This document shows, one piece after another, positions 1-11,207 of a stretch of 64,000 bases of DNA; position 1 is the stretch's first letter, and each line of letters opens with the position of its first letter. Position numbers and translations under genes: made by a program. The notes below the pieces were generated by a model. It was not told the DNA's origin, searched no databases, and saw only the letters and a program-made list of their open reading frames with translations. The stretch covers positions 63,350,732 through 63,414,731 of the forward strand of contig NC_080044.1 of NCBI RefSeq assembly GCF_012489685.1, given 5' to 3'. This DNA comes from Lotus japonicus. Taxonomy: Eukaryota > Streptophyta > Magnoliopsida > Fabales > Fabaceae.

Positions 1-148
1 CATTTGACTGTTGCTGTTTTTCGACTTTATTGGGTCTTTTCTAGTGGGGTTTATTCTATGACTTTAGGTGTTTAAAGCACATTTGCGTGCTTGCTAGCTT
101 TAGCTAGTTAGGTTATTTTACCCATGTTGAGAGGGGTTGTTTCTCAAC

Positions 149-150
<2 letters not shown>

Positions 151-183
<33 letters not shown>
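151..183. repeat. (TA)n microsatellite, array unit 1
   Basis: A 33-nt uninterrupted TA run. The equivalent runs are 45 nt (7624-7668) and 47 nt (15109-15155). This is the main difference between the array units and a usable marker for telling them apart. Confidence 0.95.
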
Positions 184-187
<4 letters not shown>

Positions 188-247
188 CTCTTTTCAAAAA
201 AAAAACTTCTTTATAATTTAGAAACTACAAATATATGATAAATAATT

Positions 248-895
248 GGCTTAATACATCAGAAGGCCCCTGAAATTGTAAAGGGAATCAGTTTCAGGGC
301 CTGTAAAATTTTCGCATCAAATTGGGTCCCTAAGAATTTTTTTTTAATTCAATTAAGGCCAAATCTCAATTTTGTCATAGTCATCAGTGACACCTGGCTT
401 TTATAAGTTTTTTTTTAATTAAAAAAATAATTTTTAATTCCAAGTCAACAAAATAATCAGAAAAAAAATTTAAAAAACTTAATAAAAACCTAATCTAATA
501 ATCCTAAACTAAACAACCTAATAATCTAATAAACCTAATTTAAAAATCTAATCTTCAACACCATATCACCAACCCAGAAACCCACCGCAACCCACGCCAC
601 CCTCACCCCCAACCAGAAACCCACCCCCACCAATCGCAACCCACCCCACCCTCACCCCCAACCCCACCCAGAAACTGAGCCCACAAAGAGAAGATGAAGA
701 AGAGGAAGAGGAGAGGGAGAGGAACAACCTTGCGATCAGATCTAGGCAAGAAGAAGCACCACCAAAACCCAGCACCCAGCTCACCTTGTCATCATCTTCA
801 ACATCTCACCCAGAAACTCACCCACCTAGTAACCCACCCCACCCTCACCTGCAACCCACGACAGAAACCACCCCCACCCAGAACCCATCACAACC
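248..895. mobile_element. Left 648 bp of a MULE, truncated by the array junction
   Basis: Same left terminus as the intact element at 15220-16622, starting GGCTTAATACATCAGAAGG, preceded by the same taaataatt target sequence (239-247). It matches that element to base 895, then switches to LTR-like sequence. No right terminal inverted repeat is present. The truncation comes from the tandem duplication breakpoint, not from transposition. Confidence 0.9.
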
Positions 896-1970
896 ACCCC
901 CACCCAGACCGAATGGCAGGCCTTCGGGTTTTATGCTGATCTGGCTACCTTTGTGTGGTGTAAGAGGCACGCGGGCAGAAATGGTCCCACCGTTGCTGGT
1001 GCTAGGATTGATCCGTTTGATGCCCATCCGTTCCGGATTGCATATTGGTTGACTGGGTTAACCTGCATATCATTTCATGCAACATGCATACTGACATAGT
1101 TGATGAGTGTGTTTGATACTTGTTAGTTCTACTTGATGCATGTTAACTGTGATTTACAGTCGTTATATTCTTTGTGGAAATATGCAACCCTAGGATGTTA
1201 TCCCTAGTTATAAGCCTAAGTGGCTATTATCTTATTTATATTTATTGGTGCTATTATTTACATAATTCTTCGGAGTTGACCCTCGCGTCTTCTGTGTGTG
1301 CTTTGGCGAACAAACGCCCTTTGTCAGATGTCTTTGGCGGGCTGATTCATGATGGTTCATCCTTCGGGAGGAACTAGGGTTGAGATGCGGGAACTGGAGC
1401 GTATCGCGGTAGCGAGAGGAGGACGGATGGTGTACATAGACTAGGTCGTTCTGGATTCAGATTCGGGCGACGATCATGCTAGCATGTAGGTTTTAGTGCT
1501 GGTGTGAGCTCCTCGAGATGGGATCAGTGTAGGAGTAGAGTCTTAGCTCTGAACATCATTTGTTTTCTTTGGGGACAGGGTAGTTTCCCACCTATAGCTT
1601 TTTGTGTGGTTCTTTACGAGAATCACAGAGAGTTGGTTGGACTTAGGAGGTCTTGCTTAAGGCCGATGGGCCAGCTTATTCTCTGTTTTGAGGGATGGTG
1701 TTGCGGACACTTGACCTTTCTTGTGGATTGTACCTTTTGCCTTCGGGCGTTACACTTTTCTTTCCGTCACTGGAGGTTTACTCGTGACGAGGTTACTACT
1801 ACAGCGGGGGCTGTTTATATATTGTATATTAGTTCTGATTATTGTTATTGTTGGGTTTTATTTAATTCAGTCTTGTCTTAGTTATTATCGAAAAAAAAAT
1901 ATTTCACGTTTTTCCGCATTAAGTTTACTTTTGGTTACTAAAGTGACGCCACCGAAATCGGGGTGTTACA
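896..1970. mobile_element. LTR-retrotransposon LTR fragment (gypsy-like terminus)
   Basis: The right edge ends ATCGGGGTGTTACA; its complement, TGTAACACCCCGAT, is a typical terminus of plant Ty3/gypsy chromovirus-type LTRs. The right neighbour is copia reverse-transcriptase coding sequence, so this LTR was inserted into a copia remnant. The left edge is the array junction, so no opposite terminus, target duplication or primer-binding site is visible. No retroelement protein is readable inside. Orientation and exact family are uncertain. Confidence 0.6.
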
Positions 1971-2078
1971 GATGTGAACGTCAATTTTTTCCATGATGAT
2001 TTGAAGGTAGAAATTTACATGGAGCAGACGAAAGGTTTTACAATCAAATGAAAAGAAAAGCGTATGCAGATTTAAGAA
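1971..2078 (+). pseudogene. Ty1/copia reverse transcriptase fragment (upstream half)
   Basis: Read from 1971, the plus strand gives a decayed copia reverse-transcriptase segment with the family pattern D-V-N-x-x-F-x-H-x-D-L-x-x-E-I-Y-M-E-Q-x-x-G-F, then in-frame stops. The Helitron begins at 2079. The sequence that follows in a copia reverse transcriptase is found instead at 16689, after the Helitron's 3' end. It is too short and too broken to be functional. Confidence 0.85.
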
Positions 2079-2079
2079 T

Positions 2080-3321
2080 CTTAATAATATATAAAGCTCA
2101 TCCACCAAAGTGGACCATATTGCTTTTTAAATAACACATGTATTTTTCTAATTGGTTTTCCCTTACTATTTTCCACATGTAGCTCTTTCATTGGTCCAAA
2201 TTGTGTACTCTATTTGCACACTTGGTTGTTCATGGTTATCTCCTCTCCTTAGATTTCGCATCTCCCTGGTAATCCGCCTCTCACCTCTAGCCTCATTTTC
2301 TCGTCTCTTGAGATTTCCTCCCTAAATCAATTTTAGGGTTTAGGAGATTGTTCTGCAGTGCGATGCGAAATTTGGAATTGCTTCTACAATTTACCTCTGC
2401 AGTGCAAGATTTCTCTTTTCGCCATGAGAGAGTTCGTAGAACGCTTCTTCTATGCGATGTGAAACCTTCAATGAGAGATTTCTTCTCTCACAATGGTCAT
2501 AGACTCAGCTCAATTTCTGCTGAATCCCTAATTTTAGGATGCAATCATGTGTTATGCTCTAATGAATCCCTAAATTCAACATCAAGCATCTCACGTTATC
2601 TGTTATCTTCCTTACATCCATCGTAGTTTGGTGTTTTGTCATTTGGTCCTTGCTCCTTCTTTTATTTCAACCAGGTAATTTCTTCTTTTGTTGTGTTTTT
2701 TTTTTCAATGCTAATAGGGTTAGAGTCGGTGTTAACCAATGACCATATTGAAACATTTGTCGTGAACTTGAAGAGTTTAAGTCAGAGGTAACATCTTATC
2801 TGTTGTCCACCTTGCCATTTGTTTGACTGTCCATTTTTACAGTGGTAGTTTAAATTGTTCACTATTTCAATATATTTTAATTTTAATCATCTTAATCAAG
2901 AAGTGGCTTGGTGTTAGTTCATGGAGGAGAGAAGATTAATGGTGTAGAAGATGAAATTTTGGTCCCCTCTATTTGTTTTCTCAAGTATTTTAGTTTATGT
3001 CGTCCCTCTTTTATAGAATGTCCTTCTTTTAGGTCTCAACCATATGGTTTTCACAACCCCTGGGAGTGACTAAATTTGTTGGCATAACCATACCAGTACA
3101 CCATGTTCGATCAAGTATCTGCTGATATTGTTTAAGTCCATTACTCTCTAGAGATAATCCATCATAAATCAGAATTCACTCTCATTTAACATGTTTGCTT
3201 GTGTTTCTTTTCATCACCTAGAAGTGTGAGAAAACATAACATAAATGTGTTTTTCAAATAGGCTCCTACGAAATAAACTACATTAGTAATATATTCCTCT
3301 TCACATTAGTAATATACTCCT
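2080..3321. other. Helitron 5' region without recognisable gene
   Basis: AT-rich sequence after the Helitron 5' terminus. It contains a short open stretch at 2348-2626 that resembles no family I know, and no clear splice or coding pattern. It probably represents Helitron non-coding sequence or an unrecognised captured fragment. The same holds for 9565-10806. Confidence 0.5.
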
Positions 3322-3722
3322 TTGATATCATATTACAACAAGGAAGTATGCTGCAAATGGTTACCTCCTGCACCAAAAGTTTTAAAAGTTAATGGCGATG
3401 TTGGTTGGAGGGGTGAAAGTGGATTGGGCATCTGCAGCAGCCAAGGTGAATTTTGCAATGCTGCAACTCATTATATTGAGACTACAGTTGATCATGTGGT
3501 AGCTGAAAGCTTAGCTTTGACATGGTGCTTGAAAAATGCGGTGGAATGACAATTAAACTGTGTGGAGGTCGAGATTAATGCTCTCTTCTTGATTAAAGCT
3601 TTCAATGACATGGATTATGTACCTATTATATCTCACATTGTGCAAGATTGCAGGACATTAGCTTCTAATTTTCAGTCTTTTACTCTCAATATTGGCAAAC
3701 TGTGTTGCTCATTCTTTAACTA
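3322..3722 (+). pseudogene. RNase H (RVT_3-type) remnant inside the Helitron
   Basis: The frame resembles the plant retroelement RNase H domain: a W-x-P-P-A-P-K-V-L-K-V-N-x-D start near 3350, an A-E-S-L-A-L-x-W helix near 3505, a stop at 3547-3549, then further domain-like sequence to about 3722. The second acidic strand carries changes such as E-I-N where E-S-D is usual. It probably came from a non-LTR element or a domesticated RNase H gene carried in the Helitron. It is broken and not expected to make an enzyme. Confidence 0.7.
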
Positions 3723-4145
3723 GTTGCACAAATCCACCAGATAATGTTGTGTTGCTTGAAGCTCATTGTATTTCCTCTAATTGATTAATTGAGATATTAA
3801 GACTCAATTATTATAAACTTACTTTAGTTTTCCGGAGTATAAAAAATTATTATAAACTTACTTTATGCCTTTATTTTAAAAAAATGTTTATTATTTTATC
3901 ATTATGCATGTACTTAGAAAAAAATGGGCACTTAAACACGAGTTTAATTTTGATGTGGTAGTGTAAAGATTAACATCATTTACCTAACATATACATAATT
4001 AAAACTATTTGATTCAATATGATGTCCAATCAAACTATGTGATTGAATAATTTAGTTACCACTTTGTTTTTAGTTCCCTCTCCAAATAGATTTTCAACGT
4101 AAAGAATATTAAAAAATAATTTTAATAGATTAAATTAAAAAAGCC

Positions 4146-4158
4146 TCGTGCGTTGCAC
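4146..4158. other. Internal hairpin resembling a Helitron 3' stem
   Basis: A CGTGC/GCACG inverted repeat with a short loop resembles the stem at the true Helitron 3' end (16662-16674). No CTRR terminus follows within about 15 nt. It may be a decayed end of an older Helitron nested here, or chance. Confidence 0.35.
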
Positions 4159-4189
4159 GGGCTGTAAGGTTCAAAGTACATGTAAATGT

Positions 4190-4560
4190 AATCGGTGATC
4201 ACAGATCTACCACATTTGTCTGATTTGATTGAGTAACATCTTTGTTGATTGACCAAACAGCGGAAGCACTAAAAGCACCCTAAAAGCATCCATGACACAT
4301 GTTGTATTTTCAGCAGTTGTATCCCTCCCGTTGTTTTAAGATGCAATAATTATATATCTCTTCGTAACACACATTGTTATCCATAGGATGCACCATCTAC
4401 TGAATTCCCGCTACAATTCAATGCTTTGGTAGATAAATCTATTCAAGGTGGAGGTGACAAAAAATAATATCAATGCGAGTTATCAAAGTTATGCTATGAA
4501 AAGAATTTTCAAAGAGAAGTCATTTATTGACCAATTCAAAAGCATTCATTCAATATTCAA
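4190..4560 (+). pseudogene. RPA70-like OB-fold remnant inside the Helitron
   Basis: Two segments in shifting frames resemble plant replication protein A large-subunit-like proteins: S-T-T-F-V-L-F-D near 4205, then F-P-L-Q-F-N-A-L and, after a frameshift, F-K-V-E-V-T-x-N followed by Y-A-M-K-R-I. Plant Helitrons often carry RPA-like single-strand DNA-binding genes beside the helicase, and this piece lies just upstream of the helicase remnant. Stops and frameshifts make it a pseudogene. Confidence 0.6.
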
Positions 4561-4616
4561 TTCAGGTGACTATTTTGTAAATTAATTGGTTTTTACATAC
4601 AACTTTTTATCCCAAA

Positions 4617-6266
4617 TTGCATGTTATAGTTTCTAACTTCATGATACATAGTGTAAACAAAAAATCACCATGCATGGAGAAGGGTAGGTGCACTAAATTC
4701 TTTTCAAAGAAAATTCAAAAGATCACCACTATTGACGAAGAAGGCTACCTAAAATATAGAAGAAGGCAAGCAGAGATTGTAATTAAGAAAAAAACATTGA
4801 AATTGATAATAGGTATGTAATTTATTACAGTTGTAATATGCATTGCGAATACAGTAAATTGATACTAATTTGAAAAATCATAACTTCGTGAAAAAATGAA
4901 AGATAACTCAAATATAGTATTTATTACAATTGTAATCTGCATGTAGCATGTTTTACATTACAGGTATGTTGTGTCTTACGATCCCACTCTCCTTATGAGG
5001 TATCAAGCTCACATTACAATTTCAAAAAAAGCTCACATTAATGTGGAGTATTGCAACAAGCCCAATGCTATAAAATATTTGTTCAAATATATCAACAAAG
5101 ACACAGACCGAGCAATGCTTGAAATTTCAAATATGGACAACGATGCTCAAGCGAAAAAGCCAGTGTACGAGGTAAATCAATATTATGATTATCGTTATCT
5201 TTCTCCGTGTGAGACAACTTGGAGAACATTTGGCTTTACCATACACAAACAATGGCCGTCAGTGCAAAAACTAAATTTTCATCTTTCAAATGAATATTTA
5301 GTATATTATAATGATGGTGAAGACGTTGGAGATGTTCTTGAAAAAAGTGGTACAAAATTCACAGTGTTTATGGCTTGAATTGCAGCTAATGAGAAATACC
5401 GGGACAGGCGGAATCTAACATATGCTGAATTTCTCAGTACATTTGTTTATCTTAATAAAGATAAAATCTGCAAACCAAGAAAGAGAGGTTTTAAAATTGG
5501 CAGACTGCAGTATATCCTTTTAGGCATCAGAGAGTTATATTACATGAGAATCCTACTAACTATGCAAAAGGGTTGTATATCATATATAAGTATCAGAACA
5601 GTAAAGGGAATAACATATGATACTTTTAAGGAAGCATGCGATCAATTGAGGTTGCTAATAGATGACAAAGAATATATAGATGTATAGAGCAATATTGGCC
5701 CCTACACTAGAGGTTGTTGAATTGATAAACACTTACATGCTTGCCACTAAAGTTGTACCAGAACGTGAATTCTGAGTACCGACTCTGCCTTGCGATCTGA
5801 TGAGGATTCTGAAATCCGTGGTGAGTGGTTTACCACAGAATTTTTGAACGACAATAAAACTTCAGGAATCCATAACCACAAACTATTATTGAAAGTTGGT
5901 ACTTCAATCACGGTTTTGAGAAATATAGACCAAGCACCAGATATATGCAATGTAACCAGGTTAATTGTGGATGAACTTGGTGAACGTGTTATTGGTGAAA
6001 CTGTTTTCACGGGAACAAATGCTAATGAAAAAGTGCACATTTCAAGAATGGACCCTTCCGATTCCAAATTTTCAATTAAATTTATAGGAATATAGTTTCG
6101 AATTGCAGTATACTTTGCGATGACCATAAACAAAAGCCAAGGACAAACACTATCTCAGGTTGGGCTCTTCCTTCCGAGGTTCTTCTTCACACATGATCAG
6201 TTATATGTAGCTCTATCTAGAGTACACTCGAGAAAGAGCCTTAAACTTTGTACACTAGACGAGTAG
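4617..6266 (+). pseudogene. Helitron Rep/helicase remnant lacking the ATPase core
   Basis: The open segments read as plant Helitron helicase in the correct order. A C-M-E-K-G-R-C-T-K-F-F piece lies at 4674-4706. The next piece has H-I-N-V-E-Y-C-N-K (5034-5060), then K-Y-L-F-K-Y-I-N-K and S-P-C-E-T-T-W-R. After frameshifts, the R-N-L-T-Y-A-E-F and K-P-R-K-R-G-F blocks follow. It then jumps near 5690 to the C-terminal helicase part: A-P-T-L-E-V-V, E-W-F-T-T-E-F-L-N, L-L-K-V-G-x-S-I, N-K-S-Q-G-Q-T-L-S and L-Y-V-A-L-S-R-V, stop at 6264. The Walker A and B region and the HUH nuclease part are missing, so it is inactive. The gap at 4813-4963 has intron-like borders. Confidence 0.88.
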
Positions 6267-6399
6267 GCAAACAACATACCGGTTTTGTAAATGTAGTGTT
6301 TAAGGAGGTTTTTGGAAATGTTTGATGTATACAAACAATTTCATTTATTTATTCCATTTTTCTCTTCATATATTATTACACAGATGATTTATACACGAT

Positions 6400-7473
6400 C
6401 TCTCAACCTTTCTCTCTGGTTCACGCTCCCGTTTCATCTGCTAGGGTTGTCGTCGTGCCCCTCCCTTCGGCGCGGCGGTAACCCCTCCCTTTACTTCCTT
6501 TTGTTTTTCTTCTTCTCCATGGCTGAATAACTGAGCTTCCTCTCTCCCTTATCCCGCTGTCACCTCTCCTCTCAGTTCAGTGCCTCTGTCTTTGCCCCGC
6601 CGCCGCCTCGCCTTGCTTTCGTGGTCGTCGCCAGTGAGTTGTTTGGCAGATCTGTGCTTGCCTATTGGGCCAGATCTGCCTTGATCCTTGCCTTCCTATC
6701 TCAGTACGGCGACCCCTTCGTTGATGGGTTTCAGAATTCTTGCAGCGTTGTGTGGTGGCGTCGGGCCCTGCTCGGTTTGGAGTTCTAGAGCCGTCTCTTT
6801 GGAGCTCACTTTGCCTCCGCCGGAACCTCGACGTTCCTCGGCCGTGGATCTGTGATTGCCTGTTGAGGCCAGTTCTGGGTTTGTTCCGGCGGCGTCTCCC
6901 TTTCCTGTTCGGCTTCTCCTCGTCCTCGTGTGTTCACGCCCTTCCAGTTCCCGTCGTCGGTGCCTCGATGTCTCTTCGGTGACCCACCTCGTTCCCGACA
7001 GATCTGAGGTTGTTTGTTGCGCCCCTGTGGGTTTTCAGATCTGTTTCGGTGCTTTTGGCGCGCCACCATGGGGTTTCCTCGTGGTTTTTGGCCTGTGGGT
7101 TACCGTTGGGCTCAGTCTCCATCAGCGTCGGTGACAGGAGTGGTGTTCGAGGGGTTGTGGATGATTGTTTTGTGGCTGGTTGGCTTGAAGAGTGTGGCTT
7201 TCTTAGTGCAGTGATGGTTGTTTGCGTTTTTTCTTGCTTGAAGATGCCTTGGACTTTTGCTATATTGGTATGTCGATCAGCCTGCCTTTCGAGACATTTT
7301 GTTATGGAAGGAGCTCTGGCTGTGTTTATGTTTTATTCCAAGTGATTTTTAAGCGCGGCTTTGGACCTTGACTTGAGACCTTGGTGGCGTGGGTGTTGGT
7401 TGATTGTTTTGCTTCTAGTTCGTTTGTTTGATCGTCTAGGATGAATCTCGTTGTTGTAGGTGTCGAGCAGCTT
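6400..7473. other. GC-rich block inside the Helitron, possible captured sequence
   Basis: From about 6400 the base composition shifts from AT-rich to clearly GC-richer, with CpG-containing runs and a pyrimidine-rich start resembling a gene's 5' untranslated region. The open stretches (for example 6740-6982 and 7010-7345) overlap on both strands and resemble no family I know. It could be a captured host gene segment or a LINE 5' untranslated region. It runs into the next array unit without a break. Confidence 0.45.
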
Positions 7474-7621
7474 CATTTGACTGTTGCTGTTTTTCGACTT
7501 TATTGGGTCTTTTCTAGTGGGGTTTATTCTATGACTTTAGGTGTTTAAAGCACATTTGCGTGCTTGCTAGCTTTAGCTAGTTAGGTTATTTTACCCATGT
7601 TGAGAGGGGTTGTTTCTCAAC

Positions 7622-7623
<2 letters not shown>

Positions 7624-7668
<45 letters not shown>
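7624..7668. repeat. (TA)n microsatellite, array unit 2
   Basis: A 45-nt uninterrupted TA run, 12 nt longer than its counterpart at 151-183. Confidence 0.95.
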
Positions 7669-7672
<4 letters not shown>

Positions 7673-7732
7673 CTCTTTTCAAAAAAAAAACTTCTTTATA
7701 ATTTAGAAACTACAAATATATGATAAATAATT

Positions 7733-8380
7733 GGCTTAATACATCAGAAGGCCCCTGAAATTGTAAAGGGAATCAGTTTCAGGGCCTGTAAAATTTTCGC
7801 ATCAAATTGGGTCCCTAAGAATTTTTTTTTAATTCAATTAAGGCCAAATCTCAATTTTGTCATAGTCATCAGTGACACCTGGCTTTTATAAGTTTTTTTT
7901 TAATTAAAAAAATAATTTTTAATTCCAAGTCAACAAAATAATCAGAAAAAAAATTTAAAAAACTTAATAAAAACCTAATCTAATAATCCTAAACTAAACA
8001 ACCTAATAATCTAATAAACCTAATTTAAAAATCTAATCTTCAACACCATATCACCAACCCAGAAACCCACCGCAACCCACGCCACCCTCACCCCCAACCA
8101 GAAACCCACCCCCACCAATCGCAACCCACCCCACCCTCACCCCCAACCCCACCCAGAAACTGAGCCCACAAAGAGAAGATGAAGAAGAGGAAGAGGAGAG
8201 GGAGAGGAACAACCTTGCGATCAGATCTAGGCAAGAAGAAGCACCACCAAAACCCAGCACCCAGCTCACCTTGTCATCATCTTCAACATCTCACCCAGAA
8301 ACTCACCCACCTAGTAACCCACCCCACCCTCACCTGCAACCCACGACAGAAACCACCCCCACCCAGAACCCATCACAACC
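7733..8380. mobile_element. Left part of MULE truncated by the array junction (unit 2)
   Basis: Same as 248-895: left terminal inverted repeat and 648 bp of the MULE, then an abrupt switch to LTR sequence at 8381. That the breakpoint is identical in two units shows both come from one original junction. Confidence 0.9.
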
Positions 8381-9455
8381 ACCCCCACCCAGACCGAATG
8401 GCAGGCCTTCGGGTTTTATGCTGATCTGGCTACCTTTGTGTGGTGTAAGAGGCACGCGGGCAGAAATGGTCCCACCGTTGCTGGTGCTAGGATTGATCCG
8501 TTTGATGCCCATCCGTTCCGGATTGCATATTGGTTGACTGGGTTAACCTGCATATCATTTCATGCAACATGCATACTGACATAGTTGATGAGTGTGTTTG
8601 ATACTTGTTAGTTCTACTTGATGCATGTTAACTGTGATTTACAGTCGTTATATTCTTTGTGGAAATATGCAACCCTAGGATGTTATCCCTAGTTATAAGC
8701 CTAAGTGGCTATTATCTTATTTATATTTATTGGTGCTATTATTTACATAATTCTTCGGAGTTGACCCTCGCGTCTTCTGTGTGTGCTTTGGCGAACAAAC
8801 GCCCTTTGTCAGATGTCTTTGGCGGGCTGATTCATGATGGTTCATCCTTCGGGAGGAACTAGGGTTGAGATGCGGGAACTGGAGCGTATCGCGGTAGCGA
8901 GAGGAGGACGGATGGTGTACATAGACTAGGTCGTTCTGGATTCAGATTCGGGCGACGATCATGCTAGCATGTAGGTTTTAGTGCTGGTGTGAGCTCCTCG
9001 AGATGGGATCAGTGTAGGAGTAGAGTCTTAGCTCTGAACATCATTTGTTTTCTTTGGGGACAGGGTAGTTTCCCACCTATAGCTTTTTGTGTGGTTCTTT
9101 ACGAGAATCACAGAGAGTTGGTTGGACTTAGGAGGTCTTGCTTAAGGCCGATGGGCCAGCTTATTCTCTGTTTTGAGGGATGGTGTTGCGGACACTTGAC
9201 CTTTCTTGTGGATTGTACCTTTTGCCTTCGGGCGTTACACTTTTCTTTCCGTCACTGGAGGTTTACTCGTGACGAGGTTACTACTACAGCGGGGGCTGTT
9301 TATATATTGTATATTAGTTCTGATTATTGTTATTGTTGGGTTTTATTTAATTCAGTCTTGTCTTAGTTATTATCGAAAAAAAAATATTTCACGTTTTTCC
9401 GCATTAAGTTTACTTTTGGTTACTAAAGTGACGCCACCGAAATCGGGGTGTTACA
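8381..9455. mobile_element. LTR fragment (unit 3)
   Basis: Repeat of 896-1970, ending GGGGTGTTACA at 9455 next to copia sequence. Its left border is the second MULE/LTR array junction. Confidence 0.6.
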
Positions 9456-9563
9456 GATGTGAAGGTCAATTTTTTCCATGATGATTTGAAGGTAGAAATT
9501 TACATGGAGCAGACGAAAGGTTTTACAATCAAATGAAAAGAAAAGCGTATGCAGATTTAAGAA
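9456..9563 (+). pseudogene. Ty1/copia reverse transcriptase fragment (unit 3)
   Basis: Repeat of 1971-2078 with G instead of C at 9464. It is the upstream half of the copia reverse transcriptase split by the Helitron that starts at 9564 and ends at 16688. Confidence 0.85.
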
Positions 9564-10806
9564 TCTTAATAATATATAAAGCTCATCCACCAAAGTGGAC
9601 CATATTGCTTTTTAAATAACACATGTATTTTTCTAATTGGTTTTCCCTTACTATTTTCCACATGTAGCTCTTTCATTGGTCCAAATTGTGTACTCTATTT
9701 GCACACTTGGTTGTTCATGGTTATCTCCTCTCCTTAGATTTCGCATCTCCCTGGTAATCCGCCTCTCACCTCTAGCCTCATTTTCTCGTCTCTTGAGATT
9801 TCCTCCCTAAATCAATTTTAGGGTTTAGGAGATTGTTCTGCAGTGCGATGCGAAATTTGGAATTGCTTCTACAATTTACCTCTGCAGTGCAAGATTTCTC
9901 TTTTCGCCATGAGAGAGTTCGTAGAACGCTTCTTCTATGCGATGTGAAACCTTCAATGAGAGATTTCTTCTCTCACAATGGTCATAGACTCAGCTCAATT
10001 TCTGCTGAATCCCTAATTTTAGGATGCAATCATGTGTTATGCTCTAATGAATCCCTAAATTCAACATCAAGCATCTCACGTTATCTGTTATCTTCCTTAC
10101 ATCCATCGTAGTTTGGTGTTTTGTCATTTGGTCCTTGCTCCTTCTTTTATTTCAACCAGGTAATTTCTTCTTTTGTTGTGTTTTTTTTTTCAATGCTAAT
10201 AGGGTTAGAGTCGGTGTTAACCAATGACCATATTGAAACATTTGTCGTGAACTTGAAGAGTTTAAGTCAGAGGTAACATCTTATCTGTTGTCCACCTTGC
10301 CATTTGTTTGACTGTCCATTTTTACAGTGGTAGTTTAAATTGTTCACTATTTCAATATATTTTAATTTTAATCATCTTAATCAAGAAGTGGCTTGGTGTT
10401 AGTTCATGGAGGAGAGAAGATTAATGGTGTAGAAGATGAAATTTTGGTCCCCTCTATTTGTTTTCTCAAGTATTTTAGTTTATGTCGTCCCTCTTTTATA
10501 GAATGTCCTTCTTTTAGGTCTCAACCATATGGTTTTCACAACCCCTGGGAGTGACTAAATTTGTTGGCATAACCATACCAGTACACCATGTTCGATCAAG
10601 TATCTGCTGATATTGTTTAAGTCCATTACTCTCTAGAGATAATCCATCATAAATCAGAATTCACTCTCATTTAACATGTTTGCTTGTGTTTCTTTTCATC
10701 ACCTAGAAGTGTGAGAAAACATAACATAAATGTGTTTTTCAAATAGGCTCCTACGAAATAAACTACATTAGTAATATATTCCTCTTCACATTAGTAATAT
10801 ACTCCT

Positions 10807-11207
10807 TTGATATCATATTACAACAAGGAAGTATGCTGCAAATGGTTACCTCCTGCACCAAAAGTTTTAAAAGTTAATGGCGATGTTGGTTGGAGGGGTG
10901 AAAGTGGATTGGGCATCTGCAGCAGCCAAGGTGAATTTTGCAATGCTGCAACTCATTATATTGAGACTACAGTTGATCATGTGGTAGCTGAAAGCTTAGC
11001 TTTGACATGGTGCTTGAAAAATGCGGTGGAATGACAATTAAACTGTGTGGAGGTCGAGATTAATGCTCTCTTCTTGATTAAAGCTTTCAATGACATGGAT
11101 TATGTACCTATTATATCTCACATTGTGCAAGATTGCAGGACATTAGCTTCTAATTTTCAGTCTTTTACTCTCAATATTGGCAAACTGTGTTGCTCATTCT
11201 TTAACTA
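10807..11207 (+). pseudogene. RNase H remnant (unit 3 copy)
   Basis: Repeat of 3322-3722: retroelement-type RNase H domain with an in-frame stop at 11032-11034. Confidence 0.7.

Larger units (their letters stand above)
1..895. repeat. Tandem array unit 1 (right end only)
   Basis: This is the terminal part of a 7.485-kb tandemly repeated unit; its left part lies outside the window. It matches 7474-8380 and 14959-15867 apart from the length of the TA microsatellite. It contains the distal part of a Helitron and the left 648 bp of a MULE, and stops inside that MULE at the same base as the next unit. Because the window opens in mid-unit, more copies may lie to the left. Confidence 0.93.
896..8380. 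repeat. Tandem array unit 2 (complete, 7485 bp)
   Basis: Full unit in this order: LTR fragment (896-1970), copia reverse-transcriptase fragment (1971-2078), Helitron 5' end and body (from 2079), TA microsatellite (7624-7668), and MULE left part (7733-8380). It is repeated at 8381-15867. The one substitution I noticed is C at 1979 against G at 9464. Such similarity implies very recent duplication or homogenisation, or an assembly effect. Confidence 0.95.
2079..8380. mobile_element. Helitron, 3'-truncated copy
   Basis: The 5' end TCTTAATAATATATAAAG at 2079 follows copia sequence ending in A, as expected for Helitron insertion between A and T. The body carries remnants of RNase H, an RPA-like protein and Helitron helicase, then a GC-rich block. 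The copy ends at 8380 inside a nested MULE, because the tandem duplication removed the hairpin and CTAG terminus. It cannot be mobile by itself. Confidence 0.88.

Noticed and set aside
566..1052. Overlapping open stretches on both strands (566-784 minus, 694-939 and 786-1052 plus), repeated at 8051-8537 and 15538-16024
   Set aside because: Low-complexity C-rich MULE interior; translations are Pro/His- or Ser/Gly-repeats, and the stretches cross the MULE/LTR junction.
1504..1996. 125-residue open stretch at 1504-1881 and its overlapping neighbour
   Set aside because: Lies within the LTR fragment, has no domain, and its reading crosses retroelement boundaries.
6740..7345. Several overlapping open stretches on both strands in the GC-rich block
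   Set aside because: Open on both strands because of GC-rich composition; no recognisable domain or splice structure. Kept only as a possible captured segment.
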